NCBI GenBank assembly: GCA_016124945.1
Contig: WGMT01000063.1
Span: 1 to 64,000 of the forward strand
DNA from: a bacterium
GTDB taxonomy: Bacteria > Chloroflexota > Anaerolineae > Caldilineales > Caldilineaceae
Length of the DNA: 64,000 nucleotides
Reading direction: 5' to 3'
Within the stretch, counting starts at the first letter, position 1; each line of letters begins with the position of its first letter. A model generated the notes under the pieces. That model did no database searches, had not been told where the DNA came from, and was given only the letters and a program-made list of their open reading frames with translations. Below, in pieces: positions 36,814 through 45,457 of the stretch. A program made the translations under genes and the position numbers.

Positions 36814-38313
36814 TTAATCAAAATAATGCGCCCCGTTCCAAAACGCCGCGTCCGTCTCCAAGTGCGCGTCGATGTTGTGACGGGCGAAGGCGGCAGCGGC
36901 CTGGGCGCGGGCGTCTTCGAGGATCTCGGCCTGATCAACGTGCAGCAGTTTGCGTCCTTGCATGAGCAGACGCCCGCCCACCATCACCGTGTCCACATCG
37001 TGGCCGGTGACGTAGAGCGCCAGGAGCCGCGGCACATGCGCATCGGGCACGAGATGGGGCTGATCCATGTCAATGAGGATCACGTCGGCCTGCTTGCCCA
37101 CCTCCAGCGAACCGATGCGGTCGTCCACGCCCAGGGCGCGGGCGGCGTCGATGGTCACCATGCGCAGCGCTTTACCCACAGGCAGCACCGACTGATCCTG
37201 AAAGCGCATCCACTGCATGTTGATGGCGCGTGGGATCTCTTTGAAGAGATCGTAGTTGGTGTGCGGCGCGGTGCCATCGGTGGCAATGGAGACCACCGCG
37301 CCCGCCCGCACCAATTCGATAATCGGGCAGGCCCCGTAGAGCGGGTTTTCGTGAGTGAAGGGCACCACGCCGATGCCCACCTGCGCCGCACCGATGGCGT
37401 CGATCTCGCTCTGGGCGAAGCCGTTGCTGTGCGCCAACACCAGTGGTCGGCGCAGCAGCCGATCCATGCGTTCGGCGCCGAAGTGGGCGAAGCCGAAATC
37501 AATCGAGCCGCGGAAGGCGTGGGTGTGCAGCAGGACGTTGTGTCTGTCCGCCAGGTCGCGCACTTCCTCGGCCTGCTCAATCATCACCGGTACATGACGG
37601 GGGATGTCGTACGCAAATGGGATGCGCGGGTGCTTGGCCTGTCGCCCGAAGAGATAGGGCACATGCAGCGCCACAGCGATGCGACCGTCCCCTGCGCCGT
37701 GCCAATCGGCGATGAGATCAGCGCAGTTGTGCATCGTGTCGGCATAGGTGAAAGGACGAATCTCAGCGCGCTCACCATGCCAGTGGGTGGCCGTCCACGG
37801 TTCGGGTAGGTGCGACACGAAAGGATCAGGCGGGCCGACGCCGATGAAGGTGCGGATACCCACGTCGAGGACGGCCTGCGCCTGACGTGCGGCGTAAATC
37901 GGGTCATCGACGCGAGCGGGTGTGGCCCCGATCACCGAAAAACCGGTGGTGACGCCGAATTTCAACCGTTCCAGGGCGGTCAATCTGCCTTCGGCGTACC
38001 ACCAGTCGGGCGTTGTCGCGTGGAAGTAGAGTGCGTTGGTAGGCCAGCCCAACTTCGGGTGGTAGATGGCGCGGATCAGCCCGTGACCGGCGTGGCCGTA
38101 GCTGTCCACGAGGCCAGGCATGATGACTTTGCGCCGGGCGTCGATCTTCTGATTGCTGTCGTAGGCGGCGAGAATCTCTTCGTCGCTGCCTACGGCAACA
38201 ATCACCCCGGCGTGGATCGCCACCGCACCATCGCGGAGAATGCGATGCGCCGGGTCCATCGTTACGACCGTGCCACTGTGGATGATGGCGTCGACGATGT
38301 TGGGCAAGGTCAT
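36814..38313 (-). CDS. Amidohydrolase-family metal-dependent deaminase/hydrolase
   Basis: A 499-aa member of the amidohydrolase superfamily, nearest to the chlorohydrolase/cytosine-deaminase-like group. The small beta-sandwich and the PGLVDSYGHAGH entry are at the N-terminus, then LLHTHAFRG, LAHSNGF and IATDGTAPH supply later metal ligands, and GSLEVGKQADVILID closes the composite domain. The canonical HxH dyad (usually DxHxH) is displaced: the site reads DSYGHAGH. It is thus either a variant metal site or an altered specificity. The 7-base gap to the upstream dehydrogenase gene indicates one transcript. The substrate is probably an N-containing ring or amide. Confidence 0.82.
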   Translation of the reverse strand: MTLPNIVDAIIHSGTVVTMDPAHRILRDGAVAIHAGVIVAVGSDEEILAAYDSNQKIDARRKVIMPGLVDSYGHAGHGLIRAIYHPKLGWPTNALYFHATTPDWWYAEGRLTALERLKFGVTTGFSVIGATPARVDDPIYAARQAQAVLDVGIRTFIGVGPPDPFVSHLPEPWTATHWHGERAEIRPFTYADTMHNCADLIADWHGAGDGRIAVALHVPYLFGRQAKHPRIPFAYDIPRHVPVMIEQAEEVRDLADRHNVLLHTHAFRGSIDFGFAHFGAERMDRLLRRPLVLAHSNGFAQSEIDAIGAAQVGIGVVPFTHENPLYGACPIIELVRAGAVVSIATDGTAPHTNYDLFKEIPRAINMQWMRFQDQSVLPVGKALRMVTIDAARALGVDDRIGSLEVGKQADVILIDMDQPHLVPDAHVPRLLALYVTGHDVDTVMVGGRLLMQGRKLLHVDQAEILEDARAQAAAAFARHNIDAHLETDAAFWNGAHYFD

Positions 38314-38319
38314 AGATGA

Positions 38320-39333
38320 TTAGCTCAGGTCCACTTGAGGTGGGTTGCCGGCCAGAATGCTCGCCGTTTCGGCCACGGCTTCGCCCAGTTCCAGCGCCCA
38401 GGTGGTGCCGCTGCCGCCGCCGATGTGGGGCGTCATGATCACGTTGTCCAGGTCGCAGAGTGGGCTGTCCGCGGGCAGCGGCTCGTAGATGAAGACGTCG
38501 AGGCCGGCCCCGGCAATGCGCCGCGTCGTAAGCGCTTCGATCATCGCCTCTTCGTCCACGAGGCCGCCGCGGGCAATGTTGACGAGGAAGGCGCTCTCTT
38601 TCATCAGCGCCAGTTGATCGCGCCCGATCAGGCCTTCGCTTTCGGGCGTGTGTGGCAGGGCCAGGCAGACGTAGTCGCTCTCAGCTAGCAGCGCGTCGAG
38701 ATCGCGGTAAGAGGCGCTGAAGCGCTTCTCTAATTCGGGGGAAAGGGGCGAGCGCTTGAAGTAGAGATTTTTCATCCCCATCACGTCTGCGCGACGAGCC
38801 AGTTCGCAGCCGATTTCGCCCATGCCCACGATGCCCAGCGTCTTCCCCTGCACCTCGTGAACGCCCACATGGCGCATCCAGTGGAAGGCGATCTTGCGCT
38901 CGGCGGTGCGTTCGGGCTTCATGCCGCGCAACCGGTAGGCCCCATCCGCCACACTTTCGTGGGAAATGACCAGATCCTTGCTCAGCGCCAGGATCAACGT
39001 CATCGCCAGTTCGGCCACGCAGTTGGGCCCTTTGCGGGGGACACAGGCTAGCGTTAGATCGCGGGCGCGTACGGCGTCCACGTCTACATTGTGGTAGCTG
39101 CGTCCATTCTTGAGGACAACCTTCAGCCCTGGCAGCGCATCAAGCAGCGCCTTGTCCACCGTGGCCGATTGGGTAATCAGCCCTGCGATGTCGGGCACGG
39201 CGAGGGCGAGAGCGTCCTGGCCTTCGGCGGGGCAGAGCAATTCAACTCCCGGAAACCGTGCCCCCACCTCGGCCACAAAAGCGGCGTAGCGGGCGTCGGT
39301 GATGAGTACTTTTACACGTTGTTGGTTGGTCAT
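38320..39333 (-). CDS. D-isomer-specific 2-hydroxyacid dehydrogenase
   Basis: A 337-aa NAD-dependent dehydrogenase of the SerA/formate-dehydrogenase type. The cofactor motif is LGIVGMGEIGCELARRADVMG (quoted as GIVGMGEIGCELARRA). The catalytic Arg lies in NIARGGLVDEEAM, the Glu in the following DVFIYEPLP region and the His in MTPHIGGGSG. It reduces or oxidises a 2-oxo/2-hydroxy acid in the cytoplasm. It sits between an aminotransferase and an amidohydrolase, so it could process the keto acid released by transamination. There is no ACT domain, so a role in serine synthesis is less likely. Confidence 0.87.
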   Translation of the reverse strand: MTNQQRVKVLITDARYAAFVAEVGARFPGVELLCPAEGQDALALAVPDIAGLITQSATVDKALLDALPGLKVVLKNGRSYHNVDVDAVRARDLTLACVPRKGPNCVAELAMTLILALSKDLVISHESVADGAYRLRGMKPERTAERKIAFHWMRHVGVHEVQGKTLGIVGMGEIGCELARRADVMGMKNLYFKRSPLSPELEKRFSASYRDLDALLAESDYVCLALPHTPESEGLIGRDQLALMKESAFLVNIARGGLVDEEAMIEALTTRRIAGAGLDVFIYEPLPADSPLCDLDNVIMTPHIGGGSGTTWALELGEAVAETASILAGNPPQVDLS

Positions 39334-39358
39334 GAGTTTGTCTCGTTCGAGTGAGTTG

Positions 39359-39560
39359 AGATTAGGCGATTAAGAGATTGGGCGATTGGGGATCGGGTTG
39401 GGGGTGTGAGCGGGTGGTGGGTGTGCTGTCGGCTTAAGCGAACAACGTTCGAATTCGGCGAATCAAAATCCCCTAATCGCCCAATCTCCACGCAACCCCA
39501 ATCCTCACGACAGAGGATTCACGCCCCCCCACACAACACCCAATCACCAATCACAAATCC
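39359..39560. repeat. Dyad of GATTGGG/GATTAGG units
   Basis: AGATTAGGCGATTAAGAGATTGGGCGATT near 39359-39387 (units GATTAGG, GATTGGG) is matched imperfectly by AATCCCCTAATCGCCCAATCTCC near 39466-39488, and more CAATCACAAATC units run to 39560. No coding sequence is supported in this gap. Confidence 0.75.
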
Positions 39561-39564
39561 CTAA

Positions 39565-40728
39565 TCACCCTTTTACACCCAAAATCTTCGTCATCGCCCG
39601 CTGCATGCGATCCAATCCCTCTTTGAGCTTGTCTTCGGGCTGGAGGAAGGTGATGCGCAGGCTGTTTTCCCAACTGGGGCCGAAGGCGGAGCCAGGGTAG
39701 GCCAGGACATGCTCTTCTTCGAGGATCAACTTCGCCAGTTCCAGGCTGTTCATGCCCGTGAAGCTAATGTCGGCGAAAATGAACTGCCCACCTTGTGGTG
39801 TGGCGTAGCTGATGTCCATGGCGTCGAGGGCGTCCATTACCATGCGGCGGCGCGCTTTGTAGGCGTTGAGCATCATCTCCACCGGCTCTTGCGGACCCGT
39901 CAACGCGGCCAGCCCGGCATGTTGCGAGATGATCGAGTTGGGTCCACTGGTGGCAGCTTTGAGATGTTTCACCTGCGCCATCAAGTCTGCCGGGCCGGTG
40001 ATCCAGCCCACGCGCCAGCCGGTCATCGAGAAGGCTTTCGAGAGCGCGTTGAGCGTGAGGGTGCGTTCCTTGCCACCAGGGATCGACGCCGGGCTGGTGT
40101 GGACAAAATCATCGTAGACAAAGCGATCATAGATCTCGTCTGAGAGGATGAGCAGGTCTCGGTCTACGGCCAGGTTGACCAACGCCCGCACGTCGTCCGG
40201 CGCGATGACGCTGGCGGCGGGGTTGTTGGGTGAAACAAGCAACATAGCGCGGGTCTTGTCGGTGATGGCGGCGGCCATCAACGCCGGATCGATGCGGAAA
40301 TTGGTCTCTGGTCGTGTGGACACCGGCACCGAAGTGCCGCCGGCAAAGCGCAGAGCGTCGTTGTAGGTATTGTAATTGGGATCAGGCGTCAGCAGTTCCT
40401 CGCCGACGCCGACCGCAGCCAGCACCATGAGGAAGAGCGCTTCCTGGCCGCCGTTGGTCACCACCACCTCGGTTTCAGGATCAACCTCGAAGTGGTTATA
40501 CTGCTTCACCCGTTCGGCGATGGCCTGGCGCAGCGGCAAAATGCCTTCGGGCGGGGAATCGTCGTTGGCGTTCTGCTGCATCGCTTTGCCCGCTGCGGCC
40601 ACAATGTGGGGCGGTGTATCAAAATCGGGATCGCCGCGCCCCATCACAATCACGTCGGGGTATTCGCGTGCCTGTGCCAGCAATGCGTAGAGAAGATCCG
40701 TGCCTTTTTTCTGGTTTGTATTTGCCAC
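39565..40728 (-). CDS. Class I/II pyridoxal-phosphate aminotransferase
   Basis: A 387-aa fold-type I aminotransferase of the aspartate-aminotransferase-like subgroup. The cofactor aspartate is in LILSDEIYDRFVYD, the Schiff-base Lys231 is in LNALSKAFSMTGWRVGW, the glycine-rich phosphate region is NGGQEALFLM, and the carboxylate-binding arginine is in SLRITFLQ. It is complete in length and motifs, so it should be active on an amino acid/keto acid pair. It follows, on the minus strand, a related protein in which Lys is replaced by Trp. The pair is separated by 87 bases containing GGGGACTGGGG repeats. Confidence 0.9.
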   Translation of the reverse strand: MANTNQKKGTDLLYALLAQAREYPDVIVMGRGDPDFDTPPHIVAAAGKAMQQNANDDSPPEGILPLRQAIAERVKQYNHFEVDPETEVVVTNGGQEALFLMVLAAVGVGEELLTPDPNYNTYNDALRFAGGTSVPVSTRPETNFRIDPALMAAAITDKTRAMLLVSPNNPAASVIAPDDVRALVNLAVDRDLLILSDEIYDRFVYDDFVHTSPASIPGGKERTLTLNALSKAFSMTGWRVGWITGPADLMAQVKHLKAATSGPNSIISQHAGLAALTGPQEPVEMMLNAYKARRRMVMDALDAMDISYATPQGGQFIFADISFTGMNSLELAKLILEEEHVLAYPGSAFGPSWENSLRITFLQPEDKLKEGLDRMQRAMTKILGVKG

Positions 40729-40815
40729 GGTGAGATGTCCTTTCGTGGATGGTGATTCGAGACTGGGGACTGGGGACTAGGGATTGGGGACTGAGTTGGC
40801 CCCGACTCCCTTTGG

Positions 40816-41910
40816 TCACCCACCAATCGCCTGGGCGGTCGCGCCGTCGCCGGAAACGAGAAGTCGCACGATGCCGGGTGCGCCGAAGATGGCACCGTCG
40901 GCGTAGGTGACGCCTGCAGCGTCGAGCGCGGCAGTGTCGACGCCGGAGACGGCGAGCAGATTGACGGCGTCACCGTTGAGGATGATGAAGCCGCCGGCGC
41001 GGGCAGCGTCCTTTGCGGCGGCTTGCTGCTCGCTCAGGCTTGCCACCTGATCTGCATGGACTTCGCCGTAGATCTCAGCGCCTTTCAGCGCGGCATATTG
41101 CGATGCCGTGTTGGTGCAGATCGCCATGATCTGCTTTTGGGAACGCATCGGTTCCCACCAATCCGCTTTTGCGGCGATGTAGCCGATGGCCCAGCTTTCC
41201 AGGCCAATCCCCGGCCAACTCTCCCCAATGACGGCGACACGGTCGGCCATCCCGGGCTGTGACCCTAGCGACACGTAGTTTTGCACCCACGGCGCCTGTC
41301 CCTGATCCCAGATGGCGGCGGCGTCGAATTCCATAAGCAGGGCGGCGATGGCGGCCACGTTATCTGCGCTGTAGGCTTCGCCGGTGAGGCGGGAGGGCGA
41401 TTCCAGGTAGAGCAGACGGCAGCCATCGGCCAGTACAGAGCGAATTGCCTCTGGGGTGGGCAGCGCCGAGGACGTCACATCCACCGCGATTTCGTTGATC
41501 TCAATCGCTCGCACGCCGGCGGCTTTGCGTGCGCCGGGATGGATCACGGCAGGGATACCGATGCGGCCGAACTTCTCGCCGATCTTCTGGATCGTCAAAA
41601 AGCGCGATTCCTGGACGCCTGCCGTTACCAACACATTGGCTTCTGCATAGCCAGTCAGGCCAAGGTTGTTCAGATAGTCGGCCAGGGCGGTGCGCAAGGG
41701 TGCGATGCCCGGCACATCCACGTAGTGGGTTTCCCCCTGCTCTAGTGCGGCCTGACTGTTCTCGAGGACGGCGGCCAGTGGCGCTGTGGTCGGCTGATCG
41801 GGGCTCAAGTCCTGTGCATGGGCAGGAAGTTGGGCCAGTAGAGGGGTCTGCAAAAGTGCGTTTTCGGCCAGACGTGCAACGGCCTTTTGTTTTGTTAGCG
41901 AAGTGCTCAT
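40816..41910 (-). CDS. Aminotransferase-fold protein with Trp in place of the catalytic lysine
   Basis: A 364-aa class I/II aminotransferase relative. The fold is recognisable: HYVDVPGIAPLRTALADYL (N-terminal cap), VLVTAGVQESRFL (phosphate region), IWDQGQAPWV (keeps the cofactor aspartate) and GIVRLLVSG (C-terminal arginine). The Schiff-base position reads IGESWPGIGLESWAIGYI, putting Trp232 where the neighbouring paralogue has Lys231. No other lysine is close. It may bind a cofactor or product without transamination, regulate the paralogue, or use another chemistry. ATG 41910 is chosen over 41919 because the AGAG site lies 9 bases upstream. The gene is intact, with no stop or frameshift. Confidence 0.8.
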   Translation of the reverse strand: MSTSLTKQKAVARLAENALLQTPLLAQLPAHAQDLSPDQPTTAPLAAVLENSQAALEQGETHYVDVPGIAPLRTALADYLNNLGLTGYAEANVLVTAGVQESRFLTIQKIGEKFGRIGIPAVIHPGARKAAGVRAIEINEIAVDVTSSALPTPEAIRSVLADGCRLLYLESPSRLTGEAYSADNVAAIAALLMEFDAAAIWDQGQAPWVQNYVSLGSQPGMADRVAVIGESWPGIGLESWAIGYIAAKADWWEPMRSQKQIMAICTNTASQYAALKGAEIYGEVHADQVASLSEQQAAAKDAARAGGFIILNGDAVNLLAVSGVDTAALDAAGVTYADGAIFGAPGIVRLLVSGDGATAQAIGG

Positions 41911-42067
41911 TGTCACCATCTCTTTGTTCTAATCATTTCTGGTTGCCAGATCGACTTGGCAAAGAATAACTCATGTGCTGTCAATTGACAACTGTAAACA
42001 GTTAACAAATCTCAGACTGCGATCTTGTTCACATTGTAGAAAGAAAAAGAGCCGTAGAAAGAAAAAG

Positions 42068-42099
42068 AGCCGCCGGTGCGAATGTTCGCACTGGCGGCT
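42068..42099 (-). terminator. Rho-independent terminator of the FmdE-like gene
   Basis: A 15-bp stem (AGCCGCCAGTGCGAA / TTCGCACCGGCGGCT, one mismatch, 2-base loop) is followed on the minus strand by CTCTTTTTCTTTC, a typical U-rich tail. It lies just downstream of the gene ending at 42144. A 17-base direct repeat (GTAGAAAGAAAAAGAGC) covers the tail region twice. Confidence 0.85.
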
Positions 42100-42143
42100 T
42101 TGGCTTCTTGTCTAGAGCGGATGTATAAACAGTTGGCGGAGTA

Positions 42144-42782
42144 TCACCATGCCAGCGTGCTTAACTGCAACCTTGCCAGGTTTTCTACTCCTTCGCCGAT
42201 CTTTTGCCTAGATTGATAGTACCCGCCTCCTGTGCAATTGCGGCACAAGACCTGTTCGCCGAAGCAGATTTCACGCTCGTTGATAATCTCCTCGCCACAG
42301 GTGTCGCAATTGACGCGCACACCGGGGCGACTCACAATCTGCTTGATAGGGGTGGTGAGCGTCACGGTTTCGAGGGTGAGCAGTTCATCGTCGGGCATGA
42401 TCTGGTAGGCTTCGAGTTGGGCGAAGTAGTGGCGTTTTTCGTGAGGAGCGTAGGCGTAGGCCCGTTCGCGCACGTCGAGAGTGGGGGCGACGCGTACGGC
42501 GCGTCCCGTTTTGACATCGACGAAGGTGGCGGCGATCTTGCCCAGATCCTCTAACCGCAGTGTGCGGTGCCCCATGGTACAGCCTGTGGAGACGTCGATA
42601 CCGTCGGCGAAACAGCCGTCGGTCTCTACGAAGACAACCATGCGTTTGTCTTGGCGGGGGACGGCAAGCCCAAGCGCGGCAGCGCCGGCGAGGCCGATGC
42701 GAACGCCAAGTACCTGACGTGGGCAGAGGTGGCTATGTCGCGCCGAGGAAACTTCCAAAAGTGCAGTAATGTCTGAGTACAT
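42144..42782 (-). CDS. FmdE-family zinc-ribbon protein
   Basis: A 212-aa protein of the formylmethanofuran dehydrogenase subunit E family. The N-terminal SARHSHLCPRQVLGVRIG motif, ETDGCFADGIDVSTGC and the HRTLRLEDLGKIAATFVD stretch are diagnostic. The C-terminus is a zinc ribbon with CDTCGEEI and CRNC. Members often accompany molybdenum- or tungsten-dependent enzymes; the biochemical role of stand-alone copies is not settled. The gene is alone, ends in a clear terminator and has a strong promoter with a leader of about 200 bases, which suggests control at the RNA level. Confidence 0.85.
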   Translation of the reverse strand: MYSDITALLEVSSARHSHLCPRQVLGVRIGLAGAAALGLAVPRQDKRMVVFVETDGCFADGIDVSTGCTMGHRTLRLEDLGKIAATFVDVKTGRAVRVAPTLDVRERAYAYAPHEKRHYFAQLEAYQIMPDDELLTLETVTLTTPIKQIVSRPGVRVNCDTCGEEIINEREICFGEQVLCRNCTGGGYYQSRQKIGEGVENLARLQLSTLAW

Positions 42783-43021
42783 CTCTGTCTCCTTTCCAAG
42801 TCAGTCGCCCATCCGGGCAACATCGGGAGGTCGTCCTGTTTCCAGTGACGGCCCTGGCACATCAGGCTGGTTAGCTGTGATGTGTCCTCGAACGTCGAGG
42901 CGTCTGCCAAACCATGGCGTCCGCAGTGACATGGCGGGTGCGGTAGGTTGGGAAGCTCGGAGTGGATTCGCTTTGGGCATGGCCCGTTGTGAGATTATAG
43001 CAGAGGGCGCGGCACTGTCCA
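42783..43021 (-). promoter_or_regulatory. Sigma-70 promoter and structured ~200-nt leader of the FmdE-like gene (riboswitch candidate)
   Basis: On the minus strand, TGGACA (43016-43021) and TATAAT (42994-42999) are 16 bases apart and predict a start near 42987. The leader to the start codon at 42782 can form CCTCGA-CGT-TCGAGG (42896-42910) and CGTC-A-CTG-GAAA-CAG-GACG, a GNRA-capped hairpin near 42829-42848. A CCAAA/TTTGG pair encloses ACTCCGAGCTTCCC and GCGGACGCC words. FmdE proteins accompany Mo/W enzymes, so a molybdenum- or tungsten-cofactor riboswitch is conceivable; this is an inference and I cannot match the family consensus from memory. Confidence 0.5.
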
Positions 43022-43069
43022 CTTGATTTTGGGTTAGGTTGTACCCTGGTCAAGTGTAGAGGAAAGAGA

Positions 43070-43110
43070 AGCGCCGATGACTTTTCGCTGTGAGAAAAGT
43101 CATCGGCGCT
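43070..43110 (-). terminator. Perfect 17-bp hairpin ending the copper operon
   Basis: AGCGCCGATGACTTTTC (43070-43086) pairs exactly with 43094-43110 around a 7-base loop. On the minus strand it is followed by TCTCTTTCCTC. It lies downstream of the PCu(A)C gene and just upstream of the FmdE promoter. Confidence 0.85.
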
Positions 43111-43198
43111 ATATCGAGCACCTATTGGGTTTGGGTAAACGAAGCCTGCTGCGTAACGTGGTGGATTTGTGCGATCAGAGCCTAACTACAGCCTGAGA

Positions 43199-44299
43199 TC
43201 AGCCATCAGAGCCATGGTCATGTTCTTCTTCGCTGTGATCCATGCCGCCCATATCATCAGGGGCGACGACCGGCGCGGTGACGTCTACCTGGCCGGCATT
43301 GGCGAATTCGAGGGTGATATCGACTTCGCTGCCGACTTCCAGGGGGGCTTCCTTCTGGATGCACATGATGTGCAAGCCACCGCGCATTAGTTCCACGGTT
43401 TCACCGGCGGGGACGGCAATCTCGCCGCCTTCCACCTGCTGCATTATCATTACATCGCCCCGCATCACCATGTTGTGCAACTCAATGACGCCACAGCCCG
43501 GGATGACGGCACCGATCAGCGCTTCATCGGTGTCTGTGGTGTTGGTGATCTTCAGCCAGACGGAGCCGGTGGGCGAGGGCAGAGACAGGTTGGCGCGCAC
43601 ATTTTCGATGAGCAGGCCGTCTACGTTGATTACGTCGGCGCTATCGTGGCTGTGCATGTGATCATGGCCGCCCATGTCGCTGTGATCCGCATGTTGGCCG
43701 CCGCTGGTGATCCAGTTTTCGGCGGCGTGGGAAAGAGCATGCTGATCTCCGTGTGCCACAATAGCCAGTTCGGCGCTGGTCTCCAGATCATCGGCGCTGA
43801 GCGCGGCGGTCAGATCCTGTAATGTCAGTGTCAACGATGCGGCGTCGGTGGCTAGCGCCTCGGGCCAGTGAACTGTGGACAGAAGGCGGGCAATCGCTCC
43901 GATGCGGCTGCTGTCGCTGCTCTGGATTTCGCCGCTGCCGTTCAGCCGTTCATCCAGCGCGTGCAGACCCACCAGATCCAACTGATAGATGGCGTTGTTG
44001 ATCTGGTTGATCTGGAGCGACGCTTCGAGTGCTGCCACCTGTGCTTGCAACGCTTCGACCTGTGCTGTCAACGCGGCGATGGTTACTTCGGCGTCCATCA
44101 TTTCGCCCGTGGCCATACTGTGATCATGCGTTGCTTTTTCTTCGGCAGCAGGGGTAGGTGTTGCTTCTTCTTCGGCGACAGGTGTGGCTGTTGCCTTCTG
44201 CCCATGAGAAAGAGCGGCGGCGTTGCTCATGGAACCGGCGCTGAAGACCATCAAACCACCCAGTAACAGGGCGGCAATCAGTAGGAATCGCTTATGCAT
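43199..44299 (-). CDS. Exported PCu(A)C-type copper chaperone with long N-terminal extension
   Basis: A 366-aa exported protein with a signal peptide (residues 1 to about 29). A His/Glu-rich stretch and a coiled coil (IAALTAQVEALQAQVAALE) follow, then a His/Met-rich helical domain. Residues about 225-345 are a PCu(A)C (DUF461) domain with the copper motif H-x10-M...H-x-M (ELHNMVMRGDVMIM, then GGLHIM). The tail is rich in Asp and His (MDHSEEEHDHG). PCu(A)C proteins deliver Cu(I) to the CuA site of cytochrome oxidase together with SCO1, which is encoded two genes upstream. The N-terminal extension is longer than in typical members and may store metal or attach to the surface. Confidence 0.85.
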   Translation of the reverse strand: MHKRFLLIAALLLGGLMVFSAGSMSNAAALSHGQKATATPVAEEEATPTPAAEEKATHDHSMATGEMMDAEVTIAALTAQVEALQAQVAALEASLQINQINNAIYQLDLVGLHALDERLNGSGEIQSSDSSRIGAIARLLSTVHWPEALATDAASLTLTLQDLTAALSADDLETSAELAIVAHGDQHALSHAAENWITSGGQHADHSDMGGHDHMHSHDSADVINVDGLLIENVRANLSLPSPTGSVWLKITNTTDTDEALIGAVIPGCGVIELHNMVMRGDVMIMQQVEGGEIAVPAGETVELMRGGLHIMCIQKEAPLEVGSEVDITLEFANAGQVDVTAPVVAPDDMGGMDHSEEEHDHGSDG

Positions 44300-44331
44300 T
44301 TGTGATTCTCCTCATTTGTATAGACGAGTGG

Positions 44332-44790
44332 TTACTCGTCTGGATAGAGTGTCATGAGATAGCTGACCAGATCGGTGATCTCTTCCTCGCTGAGCGTACC
44401 GGCGTAGTGATCGGGCATTACGTCCGCCGGGAAGCCCGGTGTGACATAGAATGATGGATCCACAATCGAGAGGTAGAGATAGTTGGCCGGGATGATGCCC
44501 TTTTGGCGTTCGGCGGCTGTGACCGCCACGCCGTACAAAGAGGGGCCGACCAATCTTGTTTCAGGTGAGCGCGAATGGCAGGTGACACAGCCTGCCCCGT
44601 CTGCCAGCACAGGACGCTCGAAGATCTCCTGCCCGATTTGGGGGCTGCCGATGTGCCATGCGCAGAACGCTTCTTCTGAGAAGGGATCGAGATCCCGGGC
44701 GTCTACGACCACCTGTTGTTCTCTGCTGCAGCCTGTCAGTAGGGCAGACCCCAACATCATGCTTGTACAGAGTAGGTAGAACCGCATCAT
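44332..44790 (-). CDS. Class I cytochrome c lipoprotein
   Basis: A 152-aa exported haem protein. A lipoprotein signal ends in LLTGC (lipid-modified Cys21), so it is tethered to the membrane. The haem site is CVTCHSR near residue 66, and the axial methionine is in VMPDHYAG near the C-terminus. It overlaps the upstream SCO1 gene by 4 bases (ATGA), so the two are translationally coupled. It is a candidate electron carrier to a copper oxidase whose CuA centre the neighbouring proteins would assemble. Confidence 0.9.
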   Translation of the reverse strand: MMRFYLLCTSMMLGSALLTGCSREQQVVVDARDLDPFSEEAFCAWHIGSPQIGQEIFERPVLADGAGCVTCHSRSPETRLVGPSLYGVAVTAAERQKGIIPANYLYLSIVDPSFYVTPGFPADVMPDHYAGTLSEEEITDLVSYLMTLYPDE

Positions 44791-45371
44791 GATTCTGCTC
44801 TGAACAGGTACTCCAGATCGGCCAGGATCTGCTCCGCCGTGACATCGTGCGGATAGGCCACGAGCGCATTGCTGTTGACATCAAGCAAGTAGACGCGCGA
44901 TGTGTGGTTGATCAGATAACCGGTGGCGGCTGATCCTTCGCCTTTGTCGTAGTAGACGCCGAACGGCTCGGCGAGCGCGTCAATCTCGTCTTTGGCGCCG
45001 GTGATGCCGATGAAACTGTCGTCAAAGTAGGCGAGGTAGGTGTCAAGCGCCTCTGGTGTATCGCGTTCAGGATCGACGCTCACCATAATCACCTGCACCC
45101 GATCCGCCTGGGCTTCGGTCAACTGTTCGCGTGCTTTCTTGAGCGTCAGCATTGTCACTGGGCAGACGTCGGGACAGAAGGTGTAGCCGAAGTAGACGAA
45201 GACATACTGCCCTTCGAAATCTTGTAGGCTAACCTCGCCATCGATCGACATGAGGGGCTGTGCCGGCGCTGGATGGGGTGCAGAGAGCAGTGTCCCCGCG
45301 TACTCATGCGGCGCAGCACATCCCGCCAGCATGAAGGTCAATGCCAGCAGAAAGAGGATAGTTTGTTTCAT
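44787..45371 (-). CDS. SCO1/SenC-family copper-insertion protein
   Basis: A 194-aa thioredoxin-fold lipoprotein (signal MKQTILFLLALTFMLAGC). The copper site is the CxxxC of YTFCPDVCP near residue 68 together with His in LINHTSRVYL. It probably inserts copper into the CuA site of cytochrome oxidase on the outer face of the membrane. ATG 45371 opens the lipoprotein signal; the longer frame to 45419 has none. It is followed, with a 4-base overlap, by a cytochrome c gene and then a PCu(A)C protein gene. Confidence 0.92.
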   Translation of the reverse strand: MKQTILFLLALTFMLAGCAAPHEYAGTLLSAPHPAPAQPLMSIDGEVSLQDFEGQYVFVYFGYTFCPDVCPVTMLTLKKAREQLTEAQADRVQVIMVSVDPERDTPEALDTYLAYFDDSFIGITGAKDEIDALAEPFGVYYDKGEGSAATGYLINHTSRVYLLDVNSNALVAYPHDVTAEQILADLEYLFRAES

Positions 45372-45457
45372 TGAATTGCCTTTCCCACAGGTGCAAACGG
45401 ATGCAGGGCGCGTTTGCATCTTGCTTGAAGCACAGATAGGACAGAACGAATGGACTG

